The notes under the pieces: generated by a model
What the model was told of the DNA's origin: nothing
The model's input: the letters and a program-made list of their open reading frames with translations, nothing else
Databases searched by the model: none
Made by a program: the position numbers and the translations under genes
Shown here: positions 35,063 through 44,457 of the stretch, one piece after another
Layout of the letters: each line of letters starts with the position of its first letter
Numbering within the stretch: the first letter of the stretch is position 1
Assembly (NCBI GenBank): GCA_965262235.1
Contig: OZ253504.1
Span: 372,001 to 436,000 of the forward strand
Direction: 5' to 3'
DNA: 64,000 bases
DNA from: CATQGW01 sp965262235
GTDB lineage: Bacteria; Chloroflexota; Dehalococcoidia; Bin125

Positions 35063-35644
35063 CTAACGCCGAATGGCGGACGGGTTCTCGGGATCTGTTG
35101 GCCAACGCGCGGGGTTGTCGAGGATGTAGGCGCGGATGCGCTCGAGCGACCTGTCGTCGCGAATGATGTGTTCGTAATAGTTCCGCTGCCATAGACGGCC
35201 GCGGAATCTCGGCCACCCATGATCCGCGACGCCCCGCACGTATTCGACGGTGGTGAGTGACTTATACGCGCCTACCACGTCACCCAATGCGATGCGTCTA
35301 CCCGCGTCGGAGGCTCCTGTAGGGGCAACCCTTGTGGTTGCCCGTTCCGTTGTGTTCACCGTGTCAGAGTGGTCGATGACGATGATCCCGTGGATGTGAT
35401 TTGGCATGACGACGAACGTGTCGACCCGAACGGCTGGAAAACGCCGCGGCAGCGCGGCCCAGACGCTCTCCGCCATCTCGCCCGCGTCGTTCAGACGCAT
35501 CTCCTCATCGACCGCGTCACCGAATAAGGGCAGACGCCGATCGAGGACGATCGAGACGAAATAAGGGCCCCACGCCCCGTAGTCGTATCCCTCCAGCCGG
35601 AGCGACCTTCGACGATCTCGATCGGCGTCATCGCCCCCGATCAC
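35063..35644 (-). CDS. REP-associated tyrosine transposase (RAYT, Y1 family)
   Basis: 193 aa HUH single-strand transposase. RRSLRLEGYDYGAWGPYFVS at the N-terminus, HUH motif VMPNHIHGIIVI, IALGDVVGAYKSLTT, and the catalytic tyrosine region LWQRNYYEHIIRDDRSLERI, ending ILDNPARW. The stretch ERATTRVAPTGASDAG between HUH and tyrosine is encoded by a REP palindrome (35319-35343). GTG start overlaps the upstream hydrolase stop by 4 bp. RAYTs mobilise or maintain REPs in trans. The gene looks intact. Confidence 0.92.
   Translation of the reverse strand: MIGGDDADRDRRRSLRLEGYDYGAWGPYFVSIVLDRRLPLFGDAVDEEMRLNDAGEMAESVWAALPRRFPAVRVDTFVVMPNHIHGIIVIDHSDTVNTTERATTRVAPTGASDAGRRIALGDVVGAYKSLTTVEYVRGVADHGWPRFRGRLWQRNYYEHIIRDDRSLERIRAYILDNPARWPTDPENPSAIRR
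35319..35343 (+). repeat. REP palindrome inside the RAYT coding sequence
   Basis: Full GGGCAACC/GGTTGCCC hairpin with its GTAGG leader, in frame within the transposase. It encodes the ATTRVAP segment. Confidence 0.9.
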
Positions 35645-36366
35645 TCAGCGTATTCGCGGGCCAGGGTGTCCAGAAGATCGATGACGAGGCTTGGGTTGCT
35701 GAAGAAGGGGGAGTGGTCGGTGGGCCACTCGGCGATCCGGTCGGCGCGCCTGGCGAGCTCTCGCTGGCCTTCGGCGAACAAGGCGTTGTCTTCGATGCAG
35801 ACGACGTAGGTGGTGGTGATCTGGCGCCACGCGGTGTCGCGCGCGGCGTCGAAGGGGATCGGGGCTTCGTCGCGGACGAGCTGGGGCATCGCGTCTGCGA
35901 CATCCTCGTCGGAACACTCGCCGTAGAAGATCGGGCGAATCATGTCTTCCTGGACGGTGGTCGATCCATCTTCGGCGACTTGCATGGCGCCGACGAGCTC
36001 CGGATTGGCGAAGTTGTCGGGAATGCCGCCGTCGGTGTCGGGCATGATCGCGGTCAGGTAGACGAGGTGCTTGACGTTGCGGTTGCCCAGCGGGGCGGTG
36101 GTGATGGCGACGCCGCCAAAGGAGTGGCCGAGCAGCACGACGGGGCCTTCGACCTCGGCAAGGGCTGCGCGGACGATCTGCTCGTTCTCGTCGGAGTTGG
36201 TCACGCCGCGCAGCTCGCCGCTGGGCTCGTGGAGTCGGCGGCGTTCGACGTTGACGACCGGCACGCCGCGCTCTTCAAGACCGGCCACCACCTTGTTGAA
36301 GCACCAGGGCCCGTGCCAGGCGCCGTGGACGAGGACGACGGTTGCGGGAGCGGCAGCGGTGGTCAC
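35641..36366 (-). CDS. Alpha/beta hydrolase
   Basis: 241 aa. VVLVHGAWHGPWCF (oxyanion HG), nucleophile elbow GHSFGGV, and a late histidine in WPTDHSPFFSNP. The W/HG pattern and length resemble the hydroxynitrile lyase/salicylic-acid-binding/pyrethroid-hydrolase type of small esterases. Substrate unknown. The RAYT begins on its stop codon, and the decarboxylase-like gene lies 29 bp upstream, so both may be one operon. Confidence 0.9.
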   Translation of the reverse strand: MTTAAAPATVVLVHGAWHGPWCFNKVVAGLEERGVPVVNVERRRLHEPSGELRGVTNSDENEQIVRAALAEVEGPVVLLGHSFGGVAITTAPLGNRNVKHLVYLTAIMPDTDGGIPDNFANPELVGAMQVAEDGSTTVQEDMIRPIFYGECSDEDVADAMPQLVRDEAPIPFDAARDTAWRQITTTYVVCIEDNALFAEGQRELARRADRIAEWPTDHSPFFSNPSLVIDLLDTLAREYAE

Positions 36367-36395
36367 GATGGTTCCTCCTCAGATCGAGGTTGGCG

Positions 36396-36956
36396 TTATG
36401 TGGGGAAGCGGTCGGTGGTGTACGGCTCGAACTGGACGCCGAAGCTGTTCAACGCCATCGAGACTATGTGGTACGCGCCGACGGTGAAGACGGCGTCCAT
36501 CAGCTGCTGCACCGAGTAGCGCTCGGCGAGCGCGTCCCAGGTGGCGTCGCTGATGAAGGCGTCGTCGTGCAGCTGATCGGCGGCGCGCAGCAGGCTGGCG
36601 TCGAACGGGTCCCAGCCCTCGTCGTCGGGACCGGCTGCGACGCGGCGGATTTCATCGTCGCTGAGGCCGACGGAGCGGCCGTAGCGGGCGTGCTGGGCGA
36701 ACTCGTACTCCGACCGGCAGTTCCAGCCCGTGCGCAGGATCAGCAGCTCGCGGTGGCGCGGGAGCAGCGATGTCTCGCGCATGATGTGCGACGAGAACGC
36801 CTGTCGCGCGCGGGCGAGGTCGGGATGCTGCGCGGTGGTGCGCTGGACGTTGAGCGGAGGACGTCCGGCAACCGAGGCGGCGGCGAGGATTTCGCGCTGC
36901 TCGTCGGTCGCTTCGTCGTCCTGAACGGGCTGGATGCGTGGTTCGGAGAGTCGCAT
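36396..36956 (-). CDS. Carboxymuconolactone decarboxylase/AhpD-like protein
   Basis: 186 aa all-helical CMD-family protein. RHRELLILRTGWNCRSEYEF followed by AQHARYGRSVGLSDDEI is the family core: the usual E-x-x-C/W-x-x-H site reads SEYEFAQH, without the redox cysteine pair of AhpD. Role unknown. It sits 29 bp upstream of the alpha/beta hydrolase gene. Confidence 0.88.
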   Translation of the reverse strand: MRLSEPRIQPVQDDEATDEQREILAAASVAGRPPLNVQRTTAQHPDLARARQAFSSHIMRETSLLPRHRELLILRTGWNCRSEYEFAQHARYGRSVGLSDDEIRRVAAGPDDEGWDPFDASLLRAADQLHDDAFISDATWDALAERYSVQQLMDAVFTVGAYHIVSMALNSFGVQFEPYTTDRFPT

Positions 36957-36986
36957 GGTTCACCTGCCGCGGGCAGGATAGTGGGG

Positions 36987-37063
<77 letters not shown>

Positions 37064-37179
37064 ACACGTCTGAGGGCGTGTGGCAGCGTATCACTGGTCG
37101 GCTTGGGATTCCGGCGGGCACTCGGTCGCCTCGCGACAGCTCGCCGCGACGCGCGAAACCTGGGATCGCGGCGACCTGG

Positions 37180-37635
37180 CTACTCGGCCGGTCGGCGCAT
37201 CATCAGGGCGGGGCGGCGGGAGCGGCAGACGAGCTCGCCGCGCTGGTTGTGGGCGCGGTGCTCGAACGTCACGATCCCGCGGTCGGGCCGCGACTTGCTG
37301 GCGCGCGCGGCGACGACCTCCGTCTCGACGGTCAGCGTGTCGCCGATGAAGACGGGCGCGGGGAAGCTGGTTTCTTCGAAGCCGAGATTGCCGATCGTCG
37401 TGCCCAGCGTGGTGTCGGTGACCGAGAGACCGACCACCAGCGCCAGCGTGTAGAGGCTGTTGACCAGGATCTGCCCGTACTGCTGGCGGGAGGCGAACTC
37501 GGCGTCGAGATGCAGCGGCTGGGTGTTGTGGGTCAGCGTGGTGAAGAGCAGGTTGTCGGTCTCGGTGACCGTTCGCGACGGCTGGTGCACGAACGTCGTG
37601 CCGACCTCAAGTTCTTCGAAGTACTTGCCGGCCAT
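37180..37635 (-). CDS. MaoC-family acyl dehydratase
   Basis: 151 aa single hot-dog. GKYFEELEVGTTFVHQPSRT, the hydratase motif TLTHNTQPLHLDAEFAS (N-x-x-x-x-H-x-D), ILVNSLYTLALVVGLS, and the FEETSFPAPVFIGDTL strand typical of mesaconyl-CoA-hydratase-like MaoC proteins. Lies 45 bp downstream of the DUF169 gene in the same direction. Confidence 0.92.
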   Translation of the reverse strand: MAGKYFEELEVGTTFVHQPSRTVTETDNLLFTTLTHNTQPLHLDAEFASRQQYGQILVNSLYTLALVVGLSVTDTTLGTTIGNLGFEETSFPAPVFIGDTLTVETEVVAARASKSRPDRGIVTFEHRAHNQRGELVCRSRRPALMMRRPAE

Positions 37636-37680
37636 CGGCTGGCCTCCCGCCGCTCGCGCCTCAGTCGCTGGGTCGCGCGG

Positions 37681-38418
37681 TTATGCGATGCGCCCCTCGA
37701 AGCGCGTCATGTCGTCGGCGGCGTAGCGGGCCACGGCGTTGTCCGCGGCGGCGGTCGCGGCGAGACGATCGAGCAGGTCGCCGAGCTGGCCGGCCGGGAT
37801 CGCGCAGGTCATTTCGGCGTTGGGCATGCCGGTGCGGACGCGGCTGAGCTGGCAGCCGACGGACGCGGCCATTTCGCCCTGCTCCTTGGCGATCGCGATG
37901 ATGTGGCACTGCGGCTTGCCCTCGATCCGCAAGCCGGGGAAGGCGTCGTGCAGGACCATCAGCTGGCGGCCGGTGATGCGCAGCAGGACGACGTCGGGGT
38001 CGCTGGGCGTCTCGGCGAGCGGGCCGTAGACGACCGACTCGGGCGTCTCGCTGACCACCGGGATCTGCATGGCGGTCTCGGCGTCGACCCAGCCCGATTC
38101 GAGCAGCGCGCTGACGTCGCCGTTCGCCAGCACGTCGCCGAGCCCGAGGAAGCCGTGGGTGACGCTGCCGACGCTGCAATTCGCGTGGTCGGCGGCGACG
38201 GTCGAGAAGGTCCGGTTGGCGGACTTGACCCAGAAGACGCAGCCGGCGGGGACGCGTCCGGTGCGGCCGTCGTCGGCGGGCGCGGGCATGGGATCGTCGA
38301 AGGCGGGGACGCCGTCGGGCGTGCTGCTGTGGAAGGTGATCGCGAGCGGCGCGTTGGCCAGGCCGAGCGCGCGCTCGAGCTGCCCGGAGAGGTCGGTCCA
38401 GTCAGTCGTGGTGGTCAT
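37681..38418 (-). CDS. DUF169 protein
   Basis: 245 aa. VPAGCVFWVKSANRTFSTVA, then DHANCSVGSVTHGFLGLGD is the conserved DUF169 core with two cysteines (cysteines also at KPQCHIIAIA and ASVGCQLSR). Family function is unknown; metal or cofactor binding is plausible. ATG 38418 with GGGAG upstream. The start lies inside the end of the antiporter gene, a 17-bp overlap. Confidence 0.85.
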   Translation of the reverse strand: MTTTTDWTDLSGQLERALGLANAPLAITFHSSTPDGVPAFDDPMPAPADDGRTGRVPAGCVFWVKSANRTFSTVAADHANCSVGSVTHGFLGLGDVLANGDVSALLESGWVDAETAMQIPVVSETPESVVYGPLAETPSDPDVVLLRITGRQLMVLHDAFPGLRIEGKPQCHIIAIAKEQGEMAASVGCQLSRVRTGMPNAEMTCAIPAGQLGDLLDRLAATAAADNAVARYAADDMTRFEGRIA

Positions 38419-39733
38419 TCGCAGGGGTTGCTCCCGTGGCGGAGGCCCCATCCGCGACCTGTTCGCGGAATCGAAGCGCCTCACGCAGTACGGGAGGGAT
38501 GCTACGCCAGTGCTGAGTGACCATCAACGCCGTGAGCGCGAGGTAGACGAGGCCGAAGATGATCCGCGGGAGGTTGTTGTCCTGGAAGAAGAACTGAGTG
38601 ATCAGCTGGGCGAGGAAGAGGCCGAGCAGCACGAAGCCGGCGCGCGCAGTGAGGCGCCGATCGATGATCAGCATCACGCCGAAGGCTGATTGCGCCGCGG
38701 TGATGAAGACCTCGGCCTTCTGGAGGTCGCTGGAGATCAGCCCCTCGATTGAGCCGCCGGCGGCCATGAAGGCGACCGGAATCGAGCCGATCAGCAGCGT
38801 CCACTGGTTGACCTTGCTGGAGACCAGCAGGTTGATTCCGAGCCCGGCGGAGCCGCGCCAGACGAGGTAGAGCGCCGCGAAGAACTCCGGTGACTCCGAG
38901 GCCAGCGGCGCGATCCACTGGATCACGAAGAACTCGCCGATCCCCAGATCGCGGCCGATCGCTTCAAGTCCGTGCACGAAGGGCTCGGCCGACATGACGA
39001 TCACGGCGGCGGAGTAGGCGATCACGAAGGTGACGGCGGCACGTCGCCGGGCGGTGGGGAGGCCGCCGATCGCTGCGGCGGGGCCTTGCAGCTCCGGCTC
39101 TTGGACGGGTGAGCGAGTCAGGCGAACCACATACCACAGGAAGAGCAGGCCGAGCACGATCGTGTCTTCGATCGCGATCCGTCCCTTGGCGACGATCACG
39201 AACGAGTAGAGCGTGGCGATCGCGAGGATGCCGATGTCGAGGCCGATCCCGCCGGGCAGCGTGAGCACGGGCTCCGTGGGGTCTGCGGGGCGGCGGCGCA
39301 CGCTGCGCCAGACGTTGCGCGCGGCGGAGGCGGCGAGCTGTCGCGGACCCGCCCGTTTCCAGGCGAAGAGGAAGATCACGGTGGCCCAGCCGACGCCGAG
39401 CAGCAGGCGATTGGCGCCGGTCATGTTGGCCAGCGCGAGCTCATCCTTGCCGGGGATGCCCTTGCCGGCCTCCCAGGCGAGCAGCAGGTCGACGGCGTAT
39501 TCGGGCAGCACGGCGATGAAGGCCACGAGGGCGACGGCGAGCGCGGCCGGGATGTCGTGCTGCGCGGCCTCCGCGCCGGTCGAGATCAGGAAGGCGGCGG
39601 AGAGGATGCCGAGGCCGAAGATGGCGACCTCGAACTCGGTGGAGATGTGGACGCCGCCAAGCCGGAAGATCAGCGCGGGCAAGCCGAGTGCGACGGCCGC
39701 GAAGATCAGCGTCCAGGGCGAGCGGAATTTCAT
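38402..39733 (-). CDS. Ca2+/cation antiporter (CaCA family)
   Basis: 443 aa integral membrane protein with the two inverted alpha-repeats: LISTGAEAAQ...FIAVLPEYAVDLLLA...ANMTGANRLLLG, and WIAPLASESPEFFAALYLVW...NLLVSSKVNQWTLLIGSIPV. The acidic residues (PEY and SPE) match the ion-binding positions of Na+/Ca2+ exchangers. Ends in a short acidic/histidine tail. Heads a three-gene minus-strand run with DUF169 and MaoC genes. Confidence 0.9.
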   Translation of the reverse strand: MKFRSPWTLIFAAVALGLPALIFRLGGVHISTEFEVAIFGLGILSAAFLISTGAEAAQHDIPAALAVALVAFIAVLPEYAVDLLLAWEAGKGIPGKDELALANMTGANRLLLGVGWATVIFLFAWKRAGPRQLAASAARNVWRSVRRRPADPTEPVLTLPGGIGLDIGILAIATLYSFVIVAKGRIAIEDTIVLGLLFLWYVVRLTRSPVQEPELQGPAAAIGGLPTARRRAAVTFVIAYSAAVIVMSAEPFVHGLEAIGRDLGIGEFFVIQWIAPLASESPEFFAALYLVWRGSAGLGINLLVSSKVNQWTLLIGSIPVAFMAAGGSIEGLISSDLQKAEVFITAAQSAFGVMLIIDRRLTARAGFVLLGLFLAQLITQFFFQDNNLPRIIFGLVYLALTALMVTQHWRSIPPVLREALRFREQVADGASATGATPANDHHD

Positions 39734-39916
39734 CCGTCTCAGCCTACGCAGCTCTCAGGTAAGGGTCGCGCGGGCGATGTCAGGGGGAGCTCGGCGCTCA
39801 GCGCTCGGATCAGGCGGAGCGGCCCACGATCTTGTAAAAACTCTGACAACGCCCCCGCGAACGCGTAATTTTCTACGAACCGACGGAACTTTCGCTTGGC
39901 CAAAAGGAGCCCCACG

Positions 39917-41665
39917 ATGGCTGCGTATGACTTGCTGATCAAGAACGGCACGATTGTCGATGGAACGCGGGTCCCGAAATATCGGGCGGACCTCGCGATC
40001 AAGGACGGGAAGGTGCTCCAGATTGATGGACGCCTGGAGGAATCGGACGCGGAACGGGTGCTGGACGCGACGGGGCTGATCGTCGCGCCCGGATTCGTTG
40101 ACCTGCACACGCACTACGACGCGCAGATCCAATGGGATCCCTGGTGCACGATCTCGGGCTGGCACGGGGTGACTTCGGTCGTGCTAGGCAACTGCGGCTT
40201 CGGCTTCGCACCGGTGCGCGCCGACGAGCGCGATCGGGCGATGCTGACGATGTCGCGAACCGAGGCGATCCCGTTCGAATCGATGCAGATGGGCATGCTC
40301 TGGGACTGGATCACCTTCCCCGAGTACCTCGACACGCTCGATCGCATACCCAAGGGGGTGAACTGCCTGAGCTACGTGCCGCTCGCGCCGCTGATGATCT
40401 GGGCGATGGGCCTGGAGGCGGCGAAGAGCCGGCCGGCGACGCCGGCCGAGCGTGCGGAGATGAAGCGGCTGCTCAACGAGGCGATGGAGGCAGGCGCCTG
40501 CGGGTTCTCGTTGCAGCGCCTCGGTCCGAACTCCGCGCAGGCCGACTATGACGGCACGCCGATGGTGACGGACACCATGGCGGAGGAGGACATCTACGCC
40601 TTGGGTGAGGTGCTGCGTGAGCGCGGCGAGGGCTTCATCCAGATCAACAACAGCTTCACCGGTAAGCGGGATGTTGACCTCGCGGTGCAGGAGCGGCTGG
40701 CGGAGATCAGCGGCCGCCCGATCATCCACAACCTGGTCGGCGTGAACAGCGCGAACCCGGAGATGCACCGCAAGCGGCTCGCCTGGCTGGAACGCTGCAA
40801 CGACGAGGGACTGCGAATCTACGGTCAGGGCGTCACGATTCGCCCCGGCTTCGCGTTCACCATGGAGCACTGGAATCTCTACGACTCCAGCCCGGCATGG
40901 AACTACGCGACGACCGGGACCTACGAAGAGAAGCTGCTGAAGCTCGCAGAGCCCAAGGTGCGCGAAGGGATCAAGGCGGAAACGGCCGCCGCGATCGAGG
41001 AGTCACGCCGGGTCAACGCCGTCGGCGGACCGATCGAAGACCTCGTGGTGCAGTCGGTTGACCAGTGCGAGAACGCTGAAGAGCTCGAACACTACGTCGG
41101 CTGGGCGGTCGGCGCCCTCGCGGAACGCGAAGGCAAGGACCCGATCGACATGATGCTCGACCTCTCACTCGAGGGCGGGTTGCGCGTCGAATTCGTCGGC
41201 CAGAGCCGCGGCCACAACGCCGAGTACATGGCCGAGATGATCACCTCGCCGTACACGGTGCCCGGCGTGTCGGATGGCGGCGCGCACACCAAGTTCTTCA
41301 CCGGCGGCTCGTACACCACCGATTTCCTCGCCTGGCTGGTGCGGGACGAGGGCGTGCTGACCCTCGAGGAGGCGCACTACCGCTTGAGCTACCTGCCGGC
41401 GGCGGCGGCCGGGTTCAAGGACCGCGGCTTCATCCGCGAGGGCTCGCCCGCAGACATCGTGGTCTACGACCTCGATGCGTTGAAGATTCAGCCGGAGGAC
41501 CTCGAGGTCGGCTCGGTCGTTTACGACTTCCCCGGCGGCGAGTGGCGCCGGATTCAGTGGGCCGAGGGCTACCGCTGGACGATCGTCAACGGTGAGATCA
41601 CCTTCGAGGATGGCGAATGCACCGGCGCGACGCCCGGACAGCTGCTTCGCGGCGGGCGGAGCTGA
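39917..41665 (+). CDS. D-aminoacylase-like amidohydrolase
   Basis: 582 aa from ATG 39917 (AAAAGGAG upstream). YDLLIKNGTIVDGTRVPKYR, metal site GFVDLHTHYDAQ, GNCGFGFAPVR, and C-terminal VSDGGAHTKFF with aspartate, then GSPADIVVYD. This matches the N-acyl-D-amino-acid deacylase subgroup of amidohydrolases. It lies upstream of a damaged peptide-type ABC importer, which would make sense for uptake and hydrolysis of amino-acid derivatives. Confidence 0.92.
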   Translation: MAAYDLLIKNGTIVDGTRVPKYRADLAIKDGKVLQIDGRLEESDAERVLDATGLIVAPGFVDLHTHYDAQIQWDPWCTISGWHGVTSVVLGNCGFGFAPVRADERDRAMLTMSRTEAIPFESMQMGMLWDWITFPEYLDTLDRIPKGVNCLSYVPLAPLMIWAMGLEAAKSRPATPAERAEMKRLLNEAMEAGACGFSLQRLGPNSAQADYDGTPMVTDTMAEEDIYALGEVLRERGEGFIQINNSFTGKRDVDLAVQERLAEISGRPIIHNLVGVNSANPEMHRKRLAWLERCNDEGLRIYGQGVTIRPGFAFTMEHWNLYDSSPAWNYATTGTYEEKLLKLAEPKVREGIKAETAAAIEESRRVNAVGGPIEDLVVQSVDQCENAEELEHYVGWAVGALAEREGKDPIDMMLDLSLEGGLRVEFVGQSRGHNAEYMAEMITSPYTVPGVSDGGAHTKFFTGGSYTTDFLAWLVRDEGVLTLEEAHYRLSYLPAAAAGFKDRGFIREGSPADIVVYDLDALKIQPEDLEVGSVVYDFPGGEWRRIQWAEGYRWTIVNGEITFEDGECTGATPGQLLRGGRS

Positions 41666-41758
41666 CCACCACTACCCCATGACCGTCGGCGCAGGGCCGT
41701 GCTGAGCGGCGCCGGGTTGGCGGTACCCGGCGCCGCGTACGCCCTGTAGTTGCGTTGA

Positions 41759-42448
41759 TACCACCCGAGGCACGGTCCGGCGGACCGGTCGGCGAACATC
41801 GCGGCGTACCAGGGCAACCACTGGACCATGGGCCCGGTGCCGCGCTACGTGGGACCGCTCGCGTGGACTCAAGAGGAGCTCAACAAGCTGCCCGGCTACC
41901 AGTCGCCCAAGGACGACGACATCGCGGAGGCGCGGCGGCTGATCGATGCGGCGGGCTACGGCGACGGCGGGGATGAGCTCAAGTTCGTGTTCCGCGGCCG
42001 CGGGTTTACGCACGAGGTGCTACAGCAAAACTGGCAGAATCTCGGGAACATCGAGATCGAACTGCTCGCGTACGATCGGGCGACCCTGCTGCCGCTGCGC
42101 TACAACGCGGACTTCGACATGATCGGCGGCTCGATCTCGGCGGGCAGCGAGGCGGACGACTTCCTCTTCGGCTGGACGCACTCCACGGGCGCCACCAACT
42201 ACGGGCGGTTCGACGACCCCGAGGTGGACGCGCTGTCCGAGAAGCAGCGCACGCTGTTCGATTTCGACGCGCGCAAAGCGGTCACCGATGAGCTGCAGAC
42301 GATGCTGTTGGAGAAGTCGCCGCATATCTACATGCACTCGTGGGTGTTCTTCCAGTACTGGCAGCCGTGGGTCAAGAACTGGCACATCACGACCGGCTCG
42401 CAGGTCTGGGTCGTGGGCGACACCTGGCTGGATGGCAAGCCCTCGTAG
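41759..42448 (+). pseudogene. ABC transporter solute-binding protein (family 5), N-terminus missing
   Basis: Only the C-terminal 200 or so residues of a peptide/nickel-type binding protein remain: VPRYVGPLAWTQEELN, EARRLIDAAGYGDGG, FDMIGGSISAGSEADDFLFG, NYGRFDDPEVDAL, and WVKNWHITTG. The expected length is about 500. In-frame stops (41744 and 41756) lie just upstream. A further 20 codons upstream in the same frame read RRRAVLSGAGLAVPGAAYA, which looks like a remnant of a twin-arginine signal, suggesting an internal deletion of about 1 kb. Confidence 0.8.
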
Positions 42449-42503
42449 GCGGGTCACAGCCGTCAGCGGTTGGGAGTAGCTCCGAGCGCCAGGAGGAGTC
42501 CGG

Positions 42504-43448
42504 ATGAGGTCGTACGTCGCCCGCCGACTTCTCCTGGTGCCTGTCACCGTCGTTCTGCTATCGATCTTCGTGTTCGCGATGCTGCGCGCAGTGCCCGGCA
42601 GCGCCGTCGACACGAAGCTGGAGAACAACTACACGCCCGAGCAGGCTGAGGAACTGCGCGCCCTATACGGGTTCGACCAGCCGATCTACGAGCAATTCGG
42701 ACGCTGGGTGTGGCGGATCGCTCAGGGAGACATGGGCAAGTCGATCATCACGGCGCGCTCGATCGCCGAGGAGTTCACGCGGCGACTGCCGGTCACCGCC
42801 GAGCTGCTGTTCCTGACGATGCTGATTCAGGTGCCGCTGGGCGTCGGTCTGGGGGTGATCTCGGCCACTCGCCAGGACAAGCTGGAGGACTACGGGCTGC
42901 GCTTCGGCGCGATCATGCTGTTGGCGATCCCGAACTTCTGGCTGGCGACGATGACGGTGATCATACCGCTGCTGTTGTTCAGCGTCGCGCTGCCCGTCGG
43001 CTACTCGCAACTCTGGGACGATCCGCTGCGGAATCTGACCCAGATGATCGTGCCTGCGGCGGTCAGCGGCGGCGCCGGCTCGGCGATTTTGATGCGTGTC
43101 ACGCGCTCCTATCTGTTGGAAGTGCTGCGCCAGGACTACGTCCGCACGGCGCGCGCGAAGGGCCTGGAAGAACGAGCCGTGGTGATCCGGCACGCGTTGC
43201 GGAACGCGTTCATTCCGGTGATCACAATCATCGGATTGAGCTTCGCGTCGGGCTTTGGGGGTTCGGTGATCGTCGAACAGATTTACTCCCTGCCGGGGCT
43301 CGGGCAATACATCATCAACGCGCTGCTGTTGCGTGACTATCCGGTGATCCAGCTGTTCGTGATCTTCTTCGGCGCGCTCTTCGTGCTCGTCAATCTGACC
43401 GTGGATATGAGCTATGCCTGGCTCGATCCGCGCGTGCGGGTCTCGTGA
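42504..43448 (+). CDS. ABC transporter permease, DppB type
   Basis: 314 aa. YVARRLLLVPVTVVLLSIFV at the start, EQAEELRALYGFDQPIYEQF, then the EAA loop LEVLRQDYVRTARAKGLEER and AFIPVITIIGLSF, and terminal NLTVDMSYAWLDPRVR. Full length. Downstream of the truncated binding protein; ribosome binding site AGGAGG. Confidence 0.93.
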   Translation: MRSYVARRLLLVPVTVVLLSIFVFAMLRAVPGSAVDTKLENNYTPEQAEELRALYGFDQPIYEQFGRWVWRIAQGDMGKSIITARSIAEEFTRRLPVTAELLFLTMLIQVPLGVGLGVISATRQDKLEDYGLRFGAIMLLAIPNFWLATMTVIIPLLLFSVALPVGYSQLWDDPLRNLTQMIVPAAVSGGAGSAILMRVTRSYLLEVLRQDYVRTARAKGLEERAVVIRHALRNAFIPVITIIGLSFASGFGGSVIVEQIYSLPGLGQYIINALLLRDYPVIQLFVIFFGALFVLVNLTVDMSYAWLDPRVRVS

Positions 43449-43480
43449 TGTCGCTCATGACCTCGGGAAGGGAATGATCG

Positions 43481-44380
43481 ATGGCAACCGATCCGATCCT
43501 GCACGATCAAATGCCGCGGTCGAACGCAGCGCTGCGGGTCGGGCTGCAGCTGGCGGGCGGGATGTGGCGCTTCATGCGGCGCAAGCCGCTCGGGGCGTTC
43601 GGGGCGTTCCTCGTGCTGCTCGTGCTGTTTCTGGCGATCTTCGGCGAGCTGATCGTGGCCGATCCGACGCGGACGACGACCGAGTACCAGCAGGCGCCCA
43701 GCATCAACCACTTCTTCGGGACCGACACGTTGGGTCGGGACTACTTCGCAAGAATCGTGGTCGGCGCTCGCACATCGGTGATTCTGTCGCTGAGCGCGAT
43801 GGCGATCGGCACCGGTCTGGCCTTGATGATGGGGATGGTTTCGGCCTACGCGGGCGGCATGGTCGACCTGCTCGGGCAACGCCTGGTCGACATGCTGCTG
43901 GCCTTTCCGGGATTGATTCTGCTGCTGTTCCTGGCGGCCATTTTCGGTCCCAGTAAGTTGGCCGTCGCGATCGCGCTGGGATTGCTGTTCTCGCCGGGAC
44001 TGGCGCGGGTGATCCGCGCCACAACGCTGGCGACGATCTCTGAGTCGTACGTCGAGGCCGCACGGGTCCTGGGCGTGACGCCGTTCCGGATCCTCTGGCG
44101 CCACGTGCTCCCGAACATCGCGCCGCCGCTGCTGATCTTCATCACGGCGGGGCTTGGCGCCGTGATCCTCGCCGAGGGCGCGCTCTCGTTCCTTGGCCTG
44201 GGGGTGGCGCCGCCGACGCCGTCGTGGGGCAGGCAGCTCAACGAGGGCCGCTCAATCTGGCGGATCTGGTGGCTCAGCGTGTTCCCGGGCCTGGCGATCA
44301 CGGTCACGGTGCTGGGCTTCAACCTGCTCGGCGATGCGTTGCGCGATGCCTGGGACCCGCGCTTGCGCGGATCGCTCTGA
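43481..44380 (+). CDS. ABC transporter permease, DppC type
   Basis: 299 aa. N-terminal FMRRKPLGAFGAFLVLLVLF, HFFGTDTLGRDYFARIVVGAR, the EAA loop ESYVEAARVLGVTPFRILWR, and terminal NLLGDALRDAWDPRLRGSL. Intact. No ATPase genes follow, so the transporter is incomplete at this locus. Confidence 0.93.
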   Translation: MATDPILHDQMPRSNAALRVGLQLAGGMWRFMRRKPLGAFGAFLVLLVLFLAIFGELIVADPTRTTTEYQQAPSINHFFGTDTLGRDYFARIVVGARTSVILSLSAMAIGTGLALMMGMVSAYAGGMVDLLGQRLVDMLLAFPGLILLLFLAAIFGPSKLAVAIALGLLFSPGLARVIRATTLATISESYVEAARVLGVTPFRILWRHVLPNIAPPLLIFITAGLGAVILAEGALSFLGLGVAPPTPSWGRQLNEGRSIWRIWWLSVFPGLAITVTVLGFNLLGDALRDAWDPRLRGSL

Positions 44381-44457
44381 GGCAAGTTGGGGCGTCCAAT
44401 TCCGATCGCCGCGGGGCCGCGATGGTCCAGGTGATACCTGCATGAAAGGCAGAGCTC

